Shown here: positions 46,283 to 55,710 of the stretch, piece by piece | How the letters are laid out: each line of letters begins with the position of its first letter | Numbering within the stretch: the stretch's first letter is position 1 | NCBI RefSeq assembly: GCF_003259195.1 | Contig: NZ_QJPK01000010.1 | Span: forward strand, 1 to 64,000 | Source: Paracoccus sediminilitoris | GTDB lineage: Bacteria > Pseudomonadota > Alphaproteobacteria > Rhodobacterales > Rhodobacteraceae | Length of the DNA stretch: 64,000 nt | Direction: 5' to 3' | Position numbers and translations under genes: made by a program | The notes under the pieces: model-generated | Databases searched by the model: none | What the model was told of the DNA's origin: nothing | What the model saw: only the letters and a program-made list of their open reading frames with translations

Positions 46283-47284
46283 ATGGAAACCCCGAACGAC
46301 GCAGGCCAGACCCGGACGCGCCGCGCCGCCCGCCTTTCGGTCGCTCCGATGATGGATTGGACGGACCGCAACTGTCGCCGTTTCCACCGGATGATGTCGC
46401 GCAATGCGCTGCTCTACACCGAAATGGTAACGGCCCCCGCCGTCATCCACGGCGACCGCGCGCGGCTGCTGGATTACGATGCCGCCGAACACCCCGTGGC
46501 GTTACAGCTGGGCGGATCGGACCCGCAGGAGCTGCGTCAGGCCACCCGCATTGCCCAGGATTGGGGCTATGACGAGATCAACCTGAATGTCGGCTGCCCC
46601 AGTGACCGCGTGCAGTCGGGCGCCTTTGGCGCAGTGTTGATGAAATCGCCGGACCTTGTGGCCGAATGCGTGCAGGCCATGCAGGCCGAAACCGCGACCG
46701 AGGTGACGGTGAAATGCCGGATCGGTGTCGATGATCAGGTCGCCGCCGACATCCTGCCGGATTTCCTGGACCGCATGCGGCAGGCGGGCGTCCGCCGCAT
46801 CACGATCCACGCGCGCAAGGCTTGGCTGCAGGGTCTCAGCCCGCGCGAGAACCGCGAGATCCCGCCGCTGGACTATCCCCTGGTCCACATGATGAAAACG
46901 CAATTTCCCGATCTGCACCTTTCGATCAATGGGGGCATCGCGGATGCGGATGCTATCCGCGAACAGCTGACGGTCATGGATGGGGTGATGGTGGGGCGCG
47001 CGGCTTATCACGAACCGTGGAAGATCCTGGGGCAGGCGGATCGGCTGTGGGGCGGGGAACCGCCATTTGCCTCGCCGCTGGATGTCGCCGCCGAAATGCG
47101 CCCGATCATTGTCGATCACATCACGCAGGGCGGCAGGCTGCATCAGTTCACGCGCCACATGCTGGGGCTGTTTCACAGCATGCCCGGCGCGCGCGCCTGG
47201 AAGCGGACCCTGTCCGAGGGCGCATCAAAAGGCGGGATCGAAGTCTATGACGCCGCCCTGATGCAGGTGGCCGAACCGGCCTGA
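46283..47284 (+). CDS. dusA: tRNA-dihydrouridine(20/20a) synthase
   Basis: FMN enzyme reducing uridine 20/20a in tRNA D-loops, 333 residues. FMN-barrel start SVAPMMDWTDRNCRRFHRMM, LQLGGSDPQEL, the catalytic Cys motif INLNVGCPSDRVQSGAFGA (DusA type), HARKAWLQGLSPRENREIPPLDY and NGGIADADAIREQL are all present. Start with AGAGG upstream. It lies right after tRNA-Val and converges with mazG. Confidence 0.95.
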   Translation: METPNDAGQTRTRRAARLSVAPMMDWTDRNCRRFHRMMSRNALLYTEMVTAPAVIHGDRARLLDYDAAEHPVALQLGGSDPQELRQATRIAQDWGYDEINLNVGCPSDRVQSGAFGAVLMKSPDLVAECVQAMQAETATEVTVKCRIGVDDQVAADILPDFLDRMRQAGVRRITIHARKAWLQGLSPRENREIPPLDYPLVHMMKTQFPDLHLSINGGIADADAIREQLTVMDGVMVGRAAYHEPWKILGQADRLWGGEPPFASPLDVAAEMRPIIVDHITQGGRLHQFTRHMLGLFHSMPGARAWKRTLSEGASKGGIEVYDAALMQVAEPA

Positions 47285-47323
47285 ACCCAAGGGTTCAAGC
47301 CGGAAAGCGTCGCCGAAAGGGGG

Positions 47324-48169
47324 TCAGACGCCTTGCGCCTCTGCCTTTTCCGCGGCCTTGGCCTTGTCCCACAGACGGTCCATTTCGGTCAGGTCGCTGT
47401 CTTCGGGGCGACGGCCATCGGCGGCAAGATCGGTCTCGATGCTGGCAAAGCGGCGGGTGAATTTGGTGTTCGCACGACGCAGCGCCAGTTCCGGGTCGAT
47501 CTTCAGATGTCGCGCCAGATTGGCCATCACGAACATCAGGTCGCCGAATTCTTCCTCCAGCGCGTCTTGGCCAAGCGTGTCGCGGGCCTCGACCAGTTCG
47601 GCGGTTTCCTCGGTGATCTTGTCCAGCACGCCCTCCACGCCGGGCCAGTCAAAGCCCACGCGGGCGGCGCGGTTCTGCAACTTGACCGCGCGTGTCAGCG
47701 CGGGCAGCCCAAGCGCCACGCCGTCCAGCGTTCCGCGTTCCGCCTTGCCCGCGCGTTCGACGGCCTTGATCGCCTCCCAGTCCTTGACCTGCTGTTCAGC
47801 GGATTTGTCGCGGCTTTCATCGCCGAAGACATGGGGGTGGCGGAAGATCAGCTTGTCGCTGATGGCGGCGGCGCAATCGGCGAAATCGAACATGCGGGCC
47901 TCGGAGGCCATCTGCGCGTGAAACACCACCTGCAGCAGCAGATCGCCCAGTTCGCCCGGCAATTCGTCCCAGGCCTGACGCTGGATGGCGTCCTCGACCT
48001 CGTGGGCTTCCTCGATGGTATAGGGGGCGATCGAGGCGAAATCCTGTTCGATGTCCCAAGGACAGCCGGTCCTGGGATCGCGCAGCGCCGCCATGATGCC
48101 CAGAAGGCGCTGGATTTCCGCCGCCGGATCGCGCGGTGCGGTATCGTCGGTCGGTTTCTGGTCGGCCAT
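47324..48169 (-). CDS. mazG: Nucleoside triphosphate pyrophosphohydrolase MazG
   Basis: House-cleaning NTP pyrophosphohydrolase of 281 residues with two MazG domains. The first has CPWDIEQDFASIAPYTIEEAHEVEDAI and GDLLLQVVFHAQMA; the second has the EETAELVEARD and EEEFGDLMFVMANLARH motifs with the metal-binding acidic residues. ATG 48169 is chosen; the upstream in-frame extension to 48265 would run into the divergent amidohydrolase gene. Confidence 0.95.
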   Translation of the reverse strand: MADQKPTDDTAPRDPAAEIQRLLGIMAALRDPRTGCPWDIEQDFASIAPYTIEEAHEVEDAIQRQAWDELPGELGDLLLQVVFHAQMASEARMFDFADCAAAISDKLIFRHPHVFGDESRDKSAEQQVKDWEAIKAVERAGKAERGTLDGVALGLPALTRAVKLQNRAARVGFDWPGVEGVLDKITEETAELVEARDTLGQDALEEEFGDLMFVMANLARHLKIDPELALRRANTKFTRRFASIETDLAADGRRPEDSDLTEMDRLWDKAKAAEKAEAQGV

Positions 48170-48233
48170 TGCAATTCCCCTCGGGACACGGAAGATGCCC
48201 CCTCGACTGCCACAGCCAAAGGCCCAAGTCCAC

Positions 48234-49400
48234 ATGCCCGTCCTGAACCGCATCGCCGATTTCACCGACCAGATGACCGCATGGCGCCGCCACCTGCATC
48301 AGCATCCCGAACTGGGCTTCGACTGCCACCAGACGGCGGCCTTCGTGGCTGAACGCCTGCGCGATTTTGGGATCGACCAGATCCATGAAGGTATCGGGCG
48401 CACGGGTATCGTCGCCATCATCGACGGTCAGGGCGACGGCCCCACCATCGGGCTGCGCGCCGACATGGACGCGCTGCCGCTGGATGAAGTGACGGGGGCG
48501 GAATGGGCCTCGACGGTGCCGGGGCGCATGCATGCCTGCGGGCATGACGGCCATACCACCATGCTGCTGGGTGCGGCGAAATACCTGTCCGAGACGCGCA
48601 ATTTCGCCGGCCGCGTCGCGCTGATCTTTCAACCAGCCGAGGAAAACGGCGGTGGCGCAAATATCATGGTGCGCGAAGACATCATGGGCCGTTTCAACAT
48701 CGCGCGGGTCTTCGCCATGCACAACAATCCCGGCCAGCCGGTCGGCAGCCTGTGGACCACGCCCGGCCCCATCATGGCCGCTGTCGACACGTTCGAGATC
48801 CACGTGCAGGGTCGCGGCGGTCATGGTGCCATGCCGCATCTGACGACCGATCCCATCGTCGCGGCGGTGGGCATCGTCGGCGCCATCCAGACGATCAGCA
48901 GCCGCAACCATGATACGGCCGAGGATCTGGCGATTTCCGTCACGCAGATCCATTCGGGCAGCGCCGACAACATCGTGCCCGACACGGCCTATATCTGCGG
49001 CACGGTCCGGACCTTTGCGCCCCATGTGCGTCAGATGGTCCGCGACCGGATGACGCGGATCTGCGAGGGGCAGGGGGCCAGCTATGAGGTCAAGGTCATG
49101 CTGGACTATCAGGAAGGGTACCCGGCGACCGTCAACGACCCCGACCAGACCGCCTTTGCCGCCGCGACCGCGCGCGAGATCGTGGGCGACGCCAATGTCG
49201 CCGATGACAAGGGCCGCGAGATGGGGGCCGAGGATTTCAGCTATATGCTGAACGAACGCCCCGGCTGCTATCTGTTCCTGGGGCAGGGCGAAGGGCCGGG
49301 GCTGCACAATCCCGGTTACGATTTCAACGATGAGATCGCCCCCATCGGCGCCAGCTTTCTTGCGCGGCTGGTCGAACGCGCCCAACCCCGCAGGGCTTAA
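48234..49400 (+). CDS. M20-family amidohydrolase
   Basis: Metal-dependent amidohydrolase (hippurate/IAA-amino-acid hydrolase-like), 388 residues. Zinc/cobalt ligands in LRADMDALPL, RMHACGHDGHTTMLLGAA and the catalytic Glu pair in FQPAEENGGGA; the dimerisation domain includes VQGRGGHGAMPHLTTDP; a final His is in GLHNPGYDFND. It removes acyl groups from N-acyl amino acids; the exact substrate is unknown. The frame extends upstream, but ATG 48234 gives the normal N-terminus. Confidence 0.92.
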   Translation: MPVLNRIADFTDQMTAWRRHLHQHPELGFDCHQTAAFVAERLRDFGIDQIHEGIGRTGIVAIIDGQGDGPTIGLRADMDALPLDEVTGAEWASTVPGRMHACGHDGHTTMLLGAAKYLSETRNFAGRVALIFQPAEENGGGANIMVREDIMGRFNIARVFAMHNNPGQPVGSLWTTPGPIMAAVDTFEIHVQGRGGHGAMPHLTTDPIVAAVGIVGAIQTISSRNHDTAEDLAISVTQIHSGSADNIVPDTAYICGTVRTFAPHVRQMVRDRMTRICEGQGASYEVKVMLDYQEGYPATVNDPDQTAFAAATAREIVGDANVADDKGREMGAEDFSYMLNERPGCYLFLGQGEGPGLHNPGYDFNDEIAPIGASFLARLVERAQPRRA

Positions 49401-49546
49401 CGGGCGTTCACGCAGGCGTTTGCCGCCCAGCCCCGCACGGGGGCGGGCGCTTTCTTGCCAAGCGTCGGTCGCGCCGCTAGGTTGCGCGCCAATCAAGCCA
49501 CGGTTTGCGGGCTTTTCCGCGGCCCCGTTTCTCGAAAGGACCATGA

Positions 49547-49879
49547 ATGTTCGTGACCCCAGCTTATGCCCAGGCCGCCGGTGGCGCAGGTGGTGGTGCA
49601 GCCTTTGCACAGTTCATCCCGCTGATCCTGATCTTCCTGATCATGTATTTCCTGATGATCCGCCCCCAGCAGAAGCGTGCCAAGCAGCACCGCGAGATGG
49701 TCTCGAACGTCAAGAAGGGCGATACCGTCATCACCCAGGGCGGCATCCTGGCCAAGGTCGCCTCGGTCCGCGACGACGAACTGGAAGTCGAGATTGCCCA
49801 GGGCGTGCGCATCCGCGTCGTTCGCAGCACCATCGCGCAGGTCGTCAACAAGACCGAACCTGTCGCCGCCAACAACTGA
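49547..49879 (+). CDS. yajC: Preprotein translocase subunit YajC
   Basis: Accessory membrane subunit of the SecDF-YajC complex, 110 residues, with one membrane segment (FIPLILIFLIMYFLMIRP) and a conserved cytoplasmic part (KKGDTVITQGGILAKV). The ribosome site AAAGGA precedes the start. SecD and SecF follow directly. Confidence 0.95.
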   Translation: MFVTPAYAQAAGGAGGGAAFAQFIPLILIFLIMYFLMIRPQQKRAKQHREMVSNVKKGDTVITQGGILAKVASVRDDELEVEIAQGVRIRVVRSTIAQVVNKTEPVAANN

Positions 49880-49894
49880 AAGGCGTAAGCCAAA

Positions 49895-51559
49895 ATGCTG
49901 CAGATTGACCGCTGGAAGCGCGTCCTGATCATCGGGATCTGCCTTCTCGGGCTGCTCTTCGCGTTGCCCAATGCCTTCTACAAGCGGGTCGAGGCGCATA
50001 ACGACGCCGTGTCCCAGATCGAGGCCACCGGCGTCGAGACGCCCGAACTGATCGCGGCCCGCGACGCCTGGCCGTCCTGGCTGCCAAGCAATCTGGTCAA
50101 TCTGGGCCTGGACCTGCGCGGAGGCGCCCATCTGCTGGGCGAAGTGCAGGTCGAGCAGGTCTATAAAAGCCGCATGGACGCCATCTGGCCCGAACTGCGC
50201 CGCGCCATGGCCGCCGAACGCGACACCATCGGCGCCATCCGCCGCGTGCAGTCCCCCGACGGTCAGCTGGCCGTCGAGATCGGCAATGCCGACCAGATGG
50301 CCCGCGCCGTGGAAATCGCCCGCGGATTTTCCGACCCCGTCACGACCCTGACGGGCGCGGGTCAGCAGTCGCTGGCCATCAGCACCCAAGGGTCGCGGCT
50401 GACCATCCAGCTGTCGGATGCCGAAAAGGCCGTCACCGATGACCGCACCATCCAGCAATCGCTGGAGATCGTGCGCCGTCGCGTGGACGAGGTCGGCACC
50501 CGCGAACCCACCATCATGCGCCAGGGCGAGGATCGCATCCTGATCCAGGTCCCCGGCATCGGCTCGGCCGCCGAACTGAAGGAGCTGATCGGCACGACCG
50601 CACAGCTGACCTTCAACCCGGTCGTCGGCACCACCGGCGACGGCGAAAGCGATCCCGGCATCGGGCAGTTCATCGCACCCTCGGTCGATCAGCAGGGCGT
50701 CTTCTACATCCTGGAAGACACCCCCGTCGTCACCGGCGAGGATCTGGTCGATGCCATGACCGCCAGCGATGAAAACGGCCTGCCCTCGGTCAACTTCCGT
50801 TTCAACCCATCGGGCGCGCGGGCCTTCGGGGCCTATACCTCGGCCAATATCGGTCAGCCCTTCGCGATCGTTCTGGACAATGAGGTCATCTCGGCCCCGG
50901 TCATCCGTTCGGCCATCACGACGGGTTCGGGCCAGATCTCGGGCTCGATGGGCTTCGAGGAGGCGAACCGCCTGGCCGTCCTGCTGCGCGCCGGTGCCTT
51001 GCCCGCGGAAATGACCTTCCTGGAGGAACGCACCGTCGGTCCCGAACTGGGACAGGACAGCATCGATGCGGGCAAGATCGCGGCAGGCGTGGGCTTTGCC
51101 GCCGTCGTCGCGCTGATGATCCTGTCCTATGGCCGCTTCGGCGTCTTTGCCACTGTGGCCCTGGCCTTCAACATGCTGTTGCTGTTTGCAGTGCTGTCGG
51201 TGATCGGCGCGACGCTGACCTTGCCGGGCATCGCCGGGATCGTGCTGACCATCGGCATGGCGGTCGATGCCAACGTGCTGGTCTTTGAACGCATCCGCGA
51301 GGAACTGAAGACCGCCCGCGGCCCCGCCCGCGCCATCGAGACGGGCTATGAAAAGGCGATGTCGGCCATCGTGGACGCCAACATCACCACCCTGATCGTG
51401 GCCGCCATCCTGTTCGTGCTGGGCTCGGGCCCGGTCAAGGGGTTCGCGGTGACGCTGACCATCGGGATCGTGACTTCGGTCTTTACCGCGCTGTTCGTGA
51501 CACGCCTGATTACCGTCATGTGGTTCGAGCGTGCGCGCCCCAAGCAGATCGAGGTGTGA
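49895..51559 (+). CDS. secD: Protein translocase subunit SecD
   Basis: Proton-driven translocation factor, 554 residues, with one N-terminal membrane segment, a large periplasmic domain (LDLRGGAHLLGEV, then VDEVGTREPTIMRQGEDRILIQVPG) and a C-terminal bundle beginning near AGKIAAGVGFAAVVALM. The conserved GMAVDANVLVFERIREEL motif holds the proton-relay Asp. Gap of one base to secF. Confidence 0.97.
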   Translation: MLQIDRWKRVLIIGICLLGLLFALPNAFYKRVEAHNDAVSQIEATGVETPELIAARDAWPSWLPSNLVNLGLDLRGGAHLLGEVQVEQVYKSRMDAIWPELRRAMAAERDTIGAIRRVQSPDGQLAVEIGNADQMARAVEIARGFSDPVTTLTGAGQQSLAISTQGSRLTIQLSDAEKAVTDDRTIQQSLEIVRRRVDEVGTREPTIMRQGEDRILIQVPGIGSAAELKELIGTTAQLTFNPVVGTTGDGESDPGIGQFIAPSVDQQGVFYILEDTPVVTGEDLVDAMTASDENGLPSVNFRFNPSGARAFGAYTSANIGQPFAIVLDNEVISAPVIRSAITTGSGQISGSMGFEEANRLAVLLRAGALPAEMTFLEERTVGPELGQDSIDAGKIAAGVGFAAVVALMILSYGRFGVFATVALAFNMLLLFAVLSVIGATLTLPGIAGIVLTIGMAVDANVLVFERIREELKTARGPARAIETGYEKAMSAIVDANITTLIVAAILFVLGSGPVKGFAVTLTIGIVTSVFTALFVTRLITVMWFERARPKQIEV

Positions 51560-51560
51560 T

Positions 51561-52562
51561 ATGGCCTTCCGTTTGAAACTTGTCCCCGACGACACCAGGA
51601 TCGACTTCTTCCGCCTGCAGAAGGTGACCTTCGGGCTGTCGGCGCTGCTGATGGTGCTGTCGGTCGTGGTTCTGCTGGTGAATGGTCTGAACTTCGGCAT
51701 CGATTTCCGGGGCGGGACGACCATCCGCACGGAATCCTCGCAGCCGGTCGATATCGGCGCCTATCGCGATGCGCTGCAGCCCCTGGATCTGGGGGACGTG
51801 GCCATCACGCAGGTCTTCGACCCCAGCTTCCGCGACGATCAGCATGTCGCGCAGGTGCGCATCAGCGCGCAGGACGGCGTCGAGGCCGTCACCCCCGAGC
51901 TGATCACTGCCGTCGAGGGGGCGCTGCAGACGGTCGATCCGTCGATCAGCTTCCCGTCGGTGGAATCGGTCGGGCCCAAGGTCTCGGGTGAATTGATCCA
52001 GACCGCCATCTATTCGGTTCTGGCGGCCTTGGCGGCGATCTCGGTCTATATCTGGCTGCGGTTCGAATGGCAGTTCGCCGTGGGGGCGATCGTGTCGCTG
52101 TTCCACGACGTGCTGCTGACCATGGGGCTGTTCGCGGCCTTCCAGATCCGCTTTGACCTGACCACCATCGCGGCGTTGCTGACCATCGTCGGCTATTCGA
52201 TCAACGACACGGTCGTGGTCTTTGACCGGCTTCGTGAAAATCTGATGAAGTTCAAGCAGACGCCTCTGCGAGACCTGATGAACCTCTCGGTGAACGAGAC
52301 GCTGTCGCGGACCATCATGACCTCGGGGACGACGCTGGTGGCGCTGATCGCGCTGCTGGTCCTGGGTGGCGACGTGATCCGGGGCTTTGTCTTCGCGATC
52401 ACCTTCGGTATCTTCGTGGGCACCTATTCGTCGATCTATGTGGCGAAGAACTTCGTTCTGTGGCTGGGCGTCCGGCGGGACTGGGGCAAGCCCGATCCCA
52501 AGGACCCGAACGCCAAACCGCGCAAACCCGTGTCGCCCTTCGAGGGCGCCGAGGAGGGTTGA
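51561..52562 (+). CDS. secF: Protein translocase subunit SecF
   Basis: Partner of SecD in late protein export, 333 residues. The GIDFRGGTTIRTES segment, periplasmic domain, and the membrane motif GYSINDTVVVFDRLRENL with its conserved Asp are present. ATG 51561 directly follows the secD stop; an earlier frame inside secD is not used. The stop overlaps the next start (TGATG). Confidence 0.97.
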   Translation: MAFRLKLVPDDTRIDFFRLQKVTFGLSALLMVLSVVVLLVNGLNFGIDFRGGTTIRTESSQPVDIGAYRDALQPLDLGDVAITQVFDPSFRDDQHVAQVRISAQDGVEAVTPELITAVEGALQTVDPSISFPSVESVGPKVSGELIQTAIYSVLAALAAISVYIWLRFEWQFAVGAIVSLFHDVLLTMGLFAAFQIRFDLTTIAALLTIVGYSINDTVVVFDRLRENLMKFKQTPLRDLMNLSVNETLSRTIMTSGTTLVALIALLVLGGDVIRGFVFAITFGIFVGTYSSIYVAKNFVLWLGVRRDWGKPDPKDPNAKPRKPVSPFEGAEEG

Positions 52563-52915
52563 TGATCCTGAACCCCACCGATTTCGAAGGCGCGAATGCC
52601 GTGGACAGCTATGGCCCCGGCTTCTTCCGGGTGGCTGGTAAGGTGCATCAGGGGGCCATCGTCGTGGAAAGCGACCGCGTGGCATCCTGGGGCGGCCTGT
52701 CGGACCTGGCCGCGCTGACGGAACTGGCGGGGCGGATCGACGTCCTGTTCCTGGGCATGGGCGACCAGATCGCCTATGCCCCCCGCGACATCGTCGCCGC
52801 GATGGAGGCCGCCGGCATCCGTGTCGAGGCGATGAATTCGCCCACTGCAGCGCGCACCTATAACGTGACCCTGTCGGAAGGTCGCCGCGTCGCCTGCGCC
52901 CTTCTGCCCCTGTGA
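52562..52915 (+). CDS. Mth938-like domain protein
   Basis: Protein of 117 residues with the Mth938/NDUFAF3-like fold: [18 protein letters not shown] and [17 protein letters not shown] are family segments, ending with [19 protein letters not shown]. Bacterial members have no settled function; the mitochondrial relative helps assemble complex I. It lies between secF and ccmA with 4- and 4-base overlaps, as in many alphaproteobacteria. Confidence 0.85.
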   Translation: MILNPTDFEGANAVDSYGPGFFRVAGKVHQGAIVVESDRVASWGGLSDLAALTELAGRIDVLFLGMGDQIAYAPRDIVAAMEAAGIRVEAMNSPTAARTYNVTLSEGRRVACALLPL

Positions 52916-53541
52916 GCCTGCTGACGGTCCACGACCTGACCGTCGCGCGCGGCGGGCTGCGGGCCGTCGAGGGCGTCAGCTTTTCCCTGAACTCCGGACA
53001 GGCGCTGATCCTGAAAGGCCCGAACGGCATCGGCAAGACCACCCTGCTGCGGACCGTTGCGGGCCTGCAGCGCCCCGTTACGGGAACGGTCGCCATGGCC
53101 GAGGATGCCGTCGCCTATGCCGCCCATTCCGACGGGTTGAAATCATCCCTGACCGCCCGTGAAAATCTTGGCTTCTGGGCGCGTGTCTTTGGTGGCGGCG
53201 GGATCGACGCCGCGCTGGCCGCGGTGGATCTAGCCGCCTTGGCAGACCGGCCCGCAGGCGCGCTGTCGGCGGGTCAGAAGCGGCGTCTGGGGCTGGCGCG
53301 GCTGATCGTCAGCGGTCGGCCGCTTTGGGTGCTGGACGAACCGACGGTGTCACTGGATGCGGCATCGGTTGCGCGTTTCGCACAGGTGGTCGGCACGCAT
53401 CTGGTGGCGGGCGGGGCGGCGCTGATAGCCACCCATATCGACCTTGGGCTGCCCGACGCGCAGATGCTGGACCTGACGCCCTTCCGCGCCCGACCCGGAC
53501 CCGTCACCCGCCCGTCCGGCTTCAACGAGGCTTTCGCATGA
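52912..53541 (+). CDS. ccmA: Haem exporter ATP-binding protein CcmA
   Basis: ATPase of the CcmABCD haem-handling complex for cytochrome c maturation, 209 residues. Walker [14 protein letters not shown], signature [14 protein letters not shown], Walker [12 protein letters not shown] are present. It begins with GTG at 52912, overlapping the previous stop. It leads the ccmA-B-C-D-G run. Confidence 0.95.
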   Translation: MSLLTVHDLTVARGGLRAVEGVSFSLNSGQALILKGPNGIGKTTLLRTVAGLQRPVTGTVAMAEDAVAYAAHSDGLKSSLTARENLGFWARVFGGGGIDAALAAVDLAALADRPAGALSAGQKRRLGLARLIVSGRPLWVLDEPTVSLDAASVARFAQVVGTHLVAGGAALIATHIDLGLPDAQMLDLTPFRARPGPVTRPSGFNEAFA

Positions 53542-54194
53542 TCGCGCTGCTGCTGCGCGACCTGCGCCTTGCCACGCGGGCAGGGGGCGGTTTCGGCCTG
53601 GGCGTCGCCTTTTTCCTGATCCTCTCGGCGCTGGTGCCCTTCGGCATCGGTCCCGACCGGGCGGCGCTGGCACCTGTCGCGCCGGGCATCCTGTGGGTGG
53701 GGGCGCTTCTGTCCTGCCTGTTGTCGCTGGACCGCATCTTTGCGCTGGACCACGAAGACGGCAGCTTGGACCTGTTGGCCACCGCCCCGATTCCGCTGGA
53801 AGGCGCCGTCGCTGTCAAGGCGCTGGCCCATTGGATCACCACCGGCCTGCCGCTGATCTTGGCGGCCCCGGTCTTTGCCATCCTGCTGCAATTGCCGGTC
53901 CGGGCCATGCCGATGCTGATCCTGTCGCTGCTGATCGGCACGCCCGCGCTGTCGATGCTGGGCGCGTTCGGCGCGGCGGTCACCGTCGGGCTGCGGCGCG
54001 GTGGGTTGCTGCTGTCGCTTCTGGTGCTGCCACTTTACATCCCCACCCTGATCTTCGGGGCCGAGATCACCCGCAGGGGCGCGGAAGACCTGCCCGTCAC
54101 CACGCCCCTTGTGTTCCTGGGTGCGGTGACGCTGATGGTGCTGGCGCTGATCCCCTTTGCCGCGGCGGCGGCCTTGCGGGTCAATCTGCGGTGA
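53538..54194 (+). CDS. ccmB: Haem exporter permease CcmB
   Basis: Membrane subunit of the CcmABCD complex, 218 residues with about six membrane segments; family segments are [25 protein letters not shown] (in part) and [14 protein letters not shown]. Start overlaps the ccmA stop by four bases. A 52-base gap precedes ccmC. Confidence 0.94.
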   Translation: MIALLLRDLRLATRAGGGFGLGVAFFLILSALVPFGIGPDRAALAPVAPGILWVGALLSCLLSLDRIFALDHEDGSLDLLATAPIPLEGAVAVKALAHWITTGLPLILAAPVFAILLQLPVRAMPMLILSLLIGTPALSMLGAFGAAVTVGLRRGGLLLSLLVLPLYIPTLIFGAEITRRGAEDLPVTTPLVFLGAVTLMVLALIPFAAAAALRVNLR

Positions 54195-54246
54195 ACCCGT
54201 CCCAAAGGGCTTGAGCGGCCCGCCACAGGACAGATAAGGAAGAGCC

Positions 54247-54972
54247 ATGTCGATCTGGGAATATGCAAATCCGGCCAAGTTCATGCGCACCACCGACAGG
54301 GTCCTGCCCTGGCTGGTGGTCGGTGCCGCGATCTGCGTGACGGGTGGCCTTGTCTGGGGCTTTCTGACGCCCGACGATTACCGCCAGGGATCGACCGTCA
54401 AGATCGTCTTCCTGCATGTGCCTGCAGCCCTGATGGCGATCAACATCTGGGTGATGATGCTGGTCGCCTCGCTGATCTGGATCATCCGGCGCCACCATGT
54501 CAGCGCGTTGGCTGCCAAGGCCGCGGCGCCCATCGGCGCGGTGATGACGCTGATCGCACTGATCACCGGCGCGATCTGGGGCCAGCCGATGTGGGGGACA
54601 TGGTGGGAATGGGACCCGCGGCTGACATCCTTCCTGATCCTGTTCCTGTTCTATGTCGGCTATATCGCGCTTTGGTCGGCGATCGAGGATCCCGACAGCG
54701 CCGCCGACCTGACCGGCGTCGTTTGCCTGGTGGGGTCGGTCTTTGCCCTTCTGTCGCGCTATGCGGTGCTGTTCTGGAACCAGGGCCTGCATCAGGGCGC
54801 GTCCCTGTCGGTTCAGTCCGGCGAAAGGATGAGCGCGGTCTATCGCCACCCTCTCTATCTGTCGATGATCGGCTTCGGGCTTCTGTTCCTGGCGCTGGTC
54901 GTGATCCGCACCCGTACTGAAATCCGCAAGCGGCGTCTGGCCGCATTGCAAGCCCAAGAGGCCCGTGCATGA
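54247..54972 (+). CDS. ccmC: Haem-handling protein CcmC
   Basis: Membrane protein of 241 residues that loads haem onto CcmE. The tryptophan-rich WGTWWEWDPRLTS motif of the haem-handling family is present, with haem-ligand His in the flanking segments (FLHVPAALMAIN and YRHPLYLSMIG). Six membrane segments are expected. Overlaps ccmD by four bases. Confidence 0.95.
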   Translation: MSIWEYANPAKFMRTTDRVLPWLVVGAAICVTGGLVWGFLTPDDYRQGSTVKIVFLHVPAALMAINIWVMMLVASLIWIIRRHHVSALAAKAAAPIGAVMTLIALITGAIWGQPMWGTWWEWDPRLTSFLILFLFYVGYIALWSAIEDPDSAADLTGVVCLVGSVFALLSRYAVLFWNQGLHQGASLSVQSGERMSAVYRHPLYLSMIGFGLLFLALVVIRTRTEIRKRRLAALQAQEARA

Positions 54973-55112
54973 TCGATCTTGGACGTTATGCCGGAACGGT
55001 TCTGGCCGCCTATGGCGTCTCGCTGCTGTTGTTGGCCGGTCTGGTCTGGCACAGCGTCGCTGCCAATGCCCGCGCCCGCCGCAACCTGGAAAAGCACAAG
55101 ACCGATGCCTAG
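54969..55112 (+). CDS. ccmD: Haem exporter subunit CcmD
   Basis: Very small membrane protein of 47 residues (single segment AAYGVSLLLLAGLVWHSV with a basic tail ARARRNLEKHK), as expected for CcmD. Start overlaps ccmC (ATGA), stop overlaps ccmG by eight bases. Confidence 0.92.
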   Translation: MIDLGRYAGTVLAAYGVSLLLLAGLVWHSVAANARARRNLEKHKTDA

Positions 55113-55647
55113 GATTTCCCCCCTGATGCTGCTGCCCCCGGCGATCTTCGTGGCTTTGGCCGCGACCTTTCTGTGGGGGATGAACCGCGAAGATCCGGGC
55201 AACCTGCCTTCGACCATGATCGGCCGGCAGGCCCCCGCCATTCCCCAGACGACCCTGCCGGGCAAGCAGCAGCTGACCGATGCCATGCTGCGCGAACCGG
55301 GCGTCAAGCTGGTCAATTTCTGGGCCAGCTGGTGCCCGCCCTGCCGCGCCGAGCACCCGACCCTGACCGAATTGTCGGCCCGCCTGCCGGTCTATGGCGT
55401 CGACCTGAAGGACCCCGAAGGCGCAGCCTTGTCCTTCCTGGCCGACGACGGCGATCCCTTTGCAGCCATCGCGACCGATCCCCGCGGGCGCACCGCCATC
55501 GACTGGGGCGTCACCGCCCCGCCCGAGACCTTCATCATCGACGGCGATGGCAACGTCCTCTATCGCCACGCTGGCCCCCTGATCCGCGAAGATTACACCA
55601 ACCGGTTTCTGCCCCAGCTTGAAAAGGCCCTTGCCGCACAAGACTAG
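55105..55647 (+). CDS. ccmG: Thiol:disulfide interchange protein CcmG/DsbE
   Basis: Membrane-anchored periplasmic thioredoxin of 180 residues that reduces apocytochrome c for haem attachment. One N-terminal membrane segment (LPPAIFVALAATFLWG), active site WASWCPPC and cis-Pro motif TAPPETFIIDGDG are visible. ATG 55105 lies inside ccmD; a longer frame upstream is not used. Confidence 0.95.
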   Translation: MPRISPLMLLPPAIFVALAATFLWGMNREDPGNLPSTMIGRQAPAIPQTTLPGKQQLTDAMLREPGVKLVNFWASWCPPCRAEHPTLTELSARLPVYGVDLKDPEGAALSFLADDGDPFAAIATDPRGRTAIDWGVTAPPETFIIDGDGNVLYRHAGPLIREDYTNRFLPQLEKALAAQD

Positions 55648-55710
55648 GTTGCGCCCCTGCGTCAACTTGATCACACTGACCCGATCAAGCCGATATCAGG
55701 GAGAAGTGCG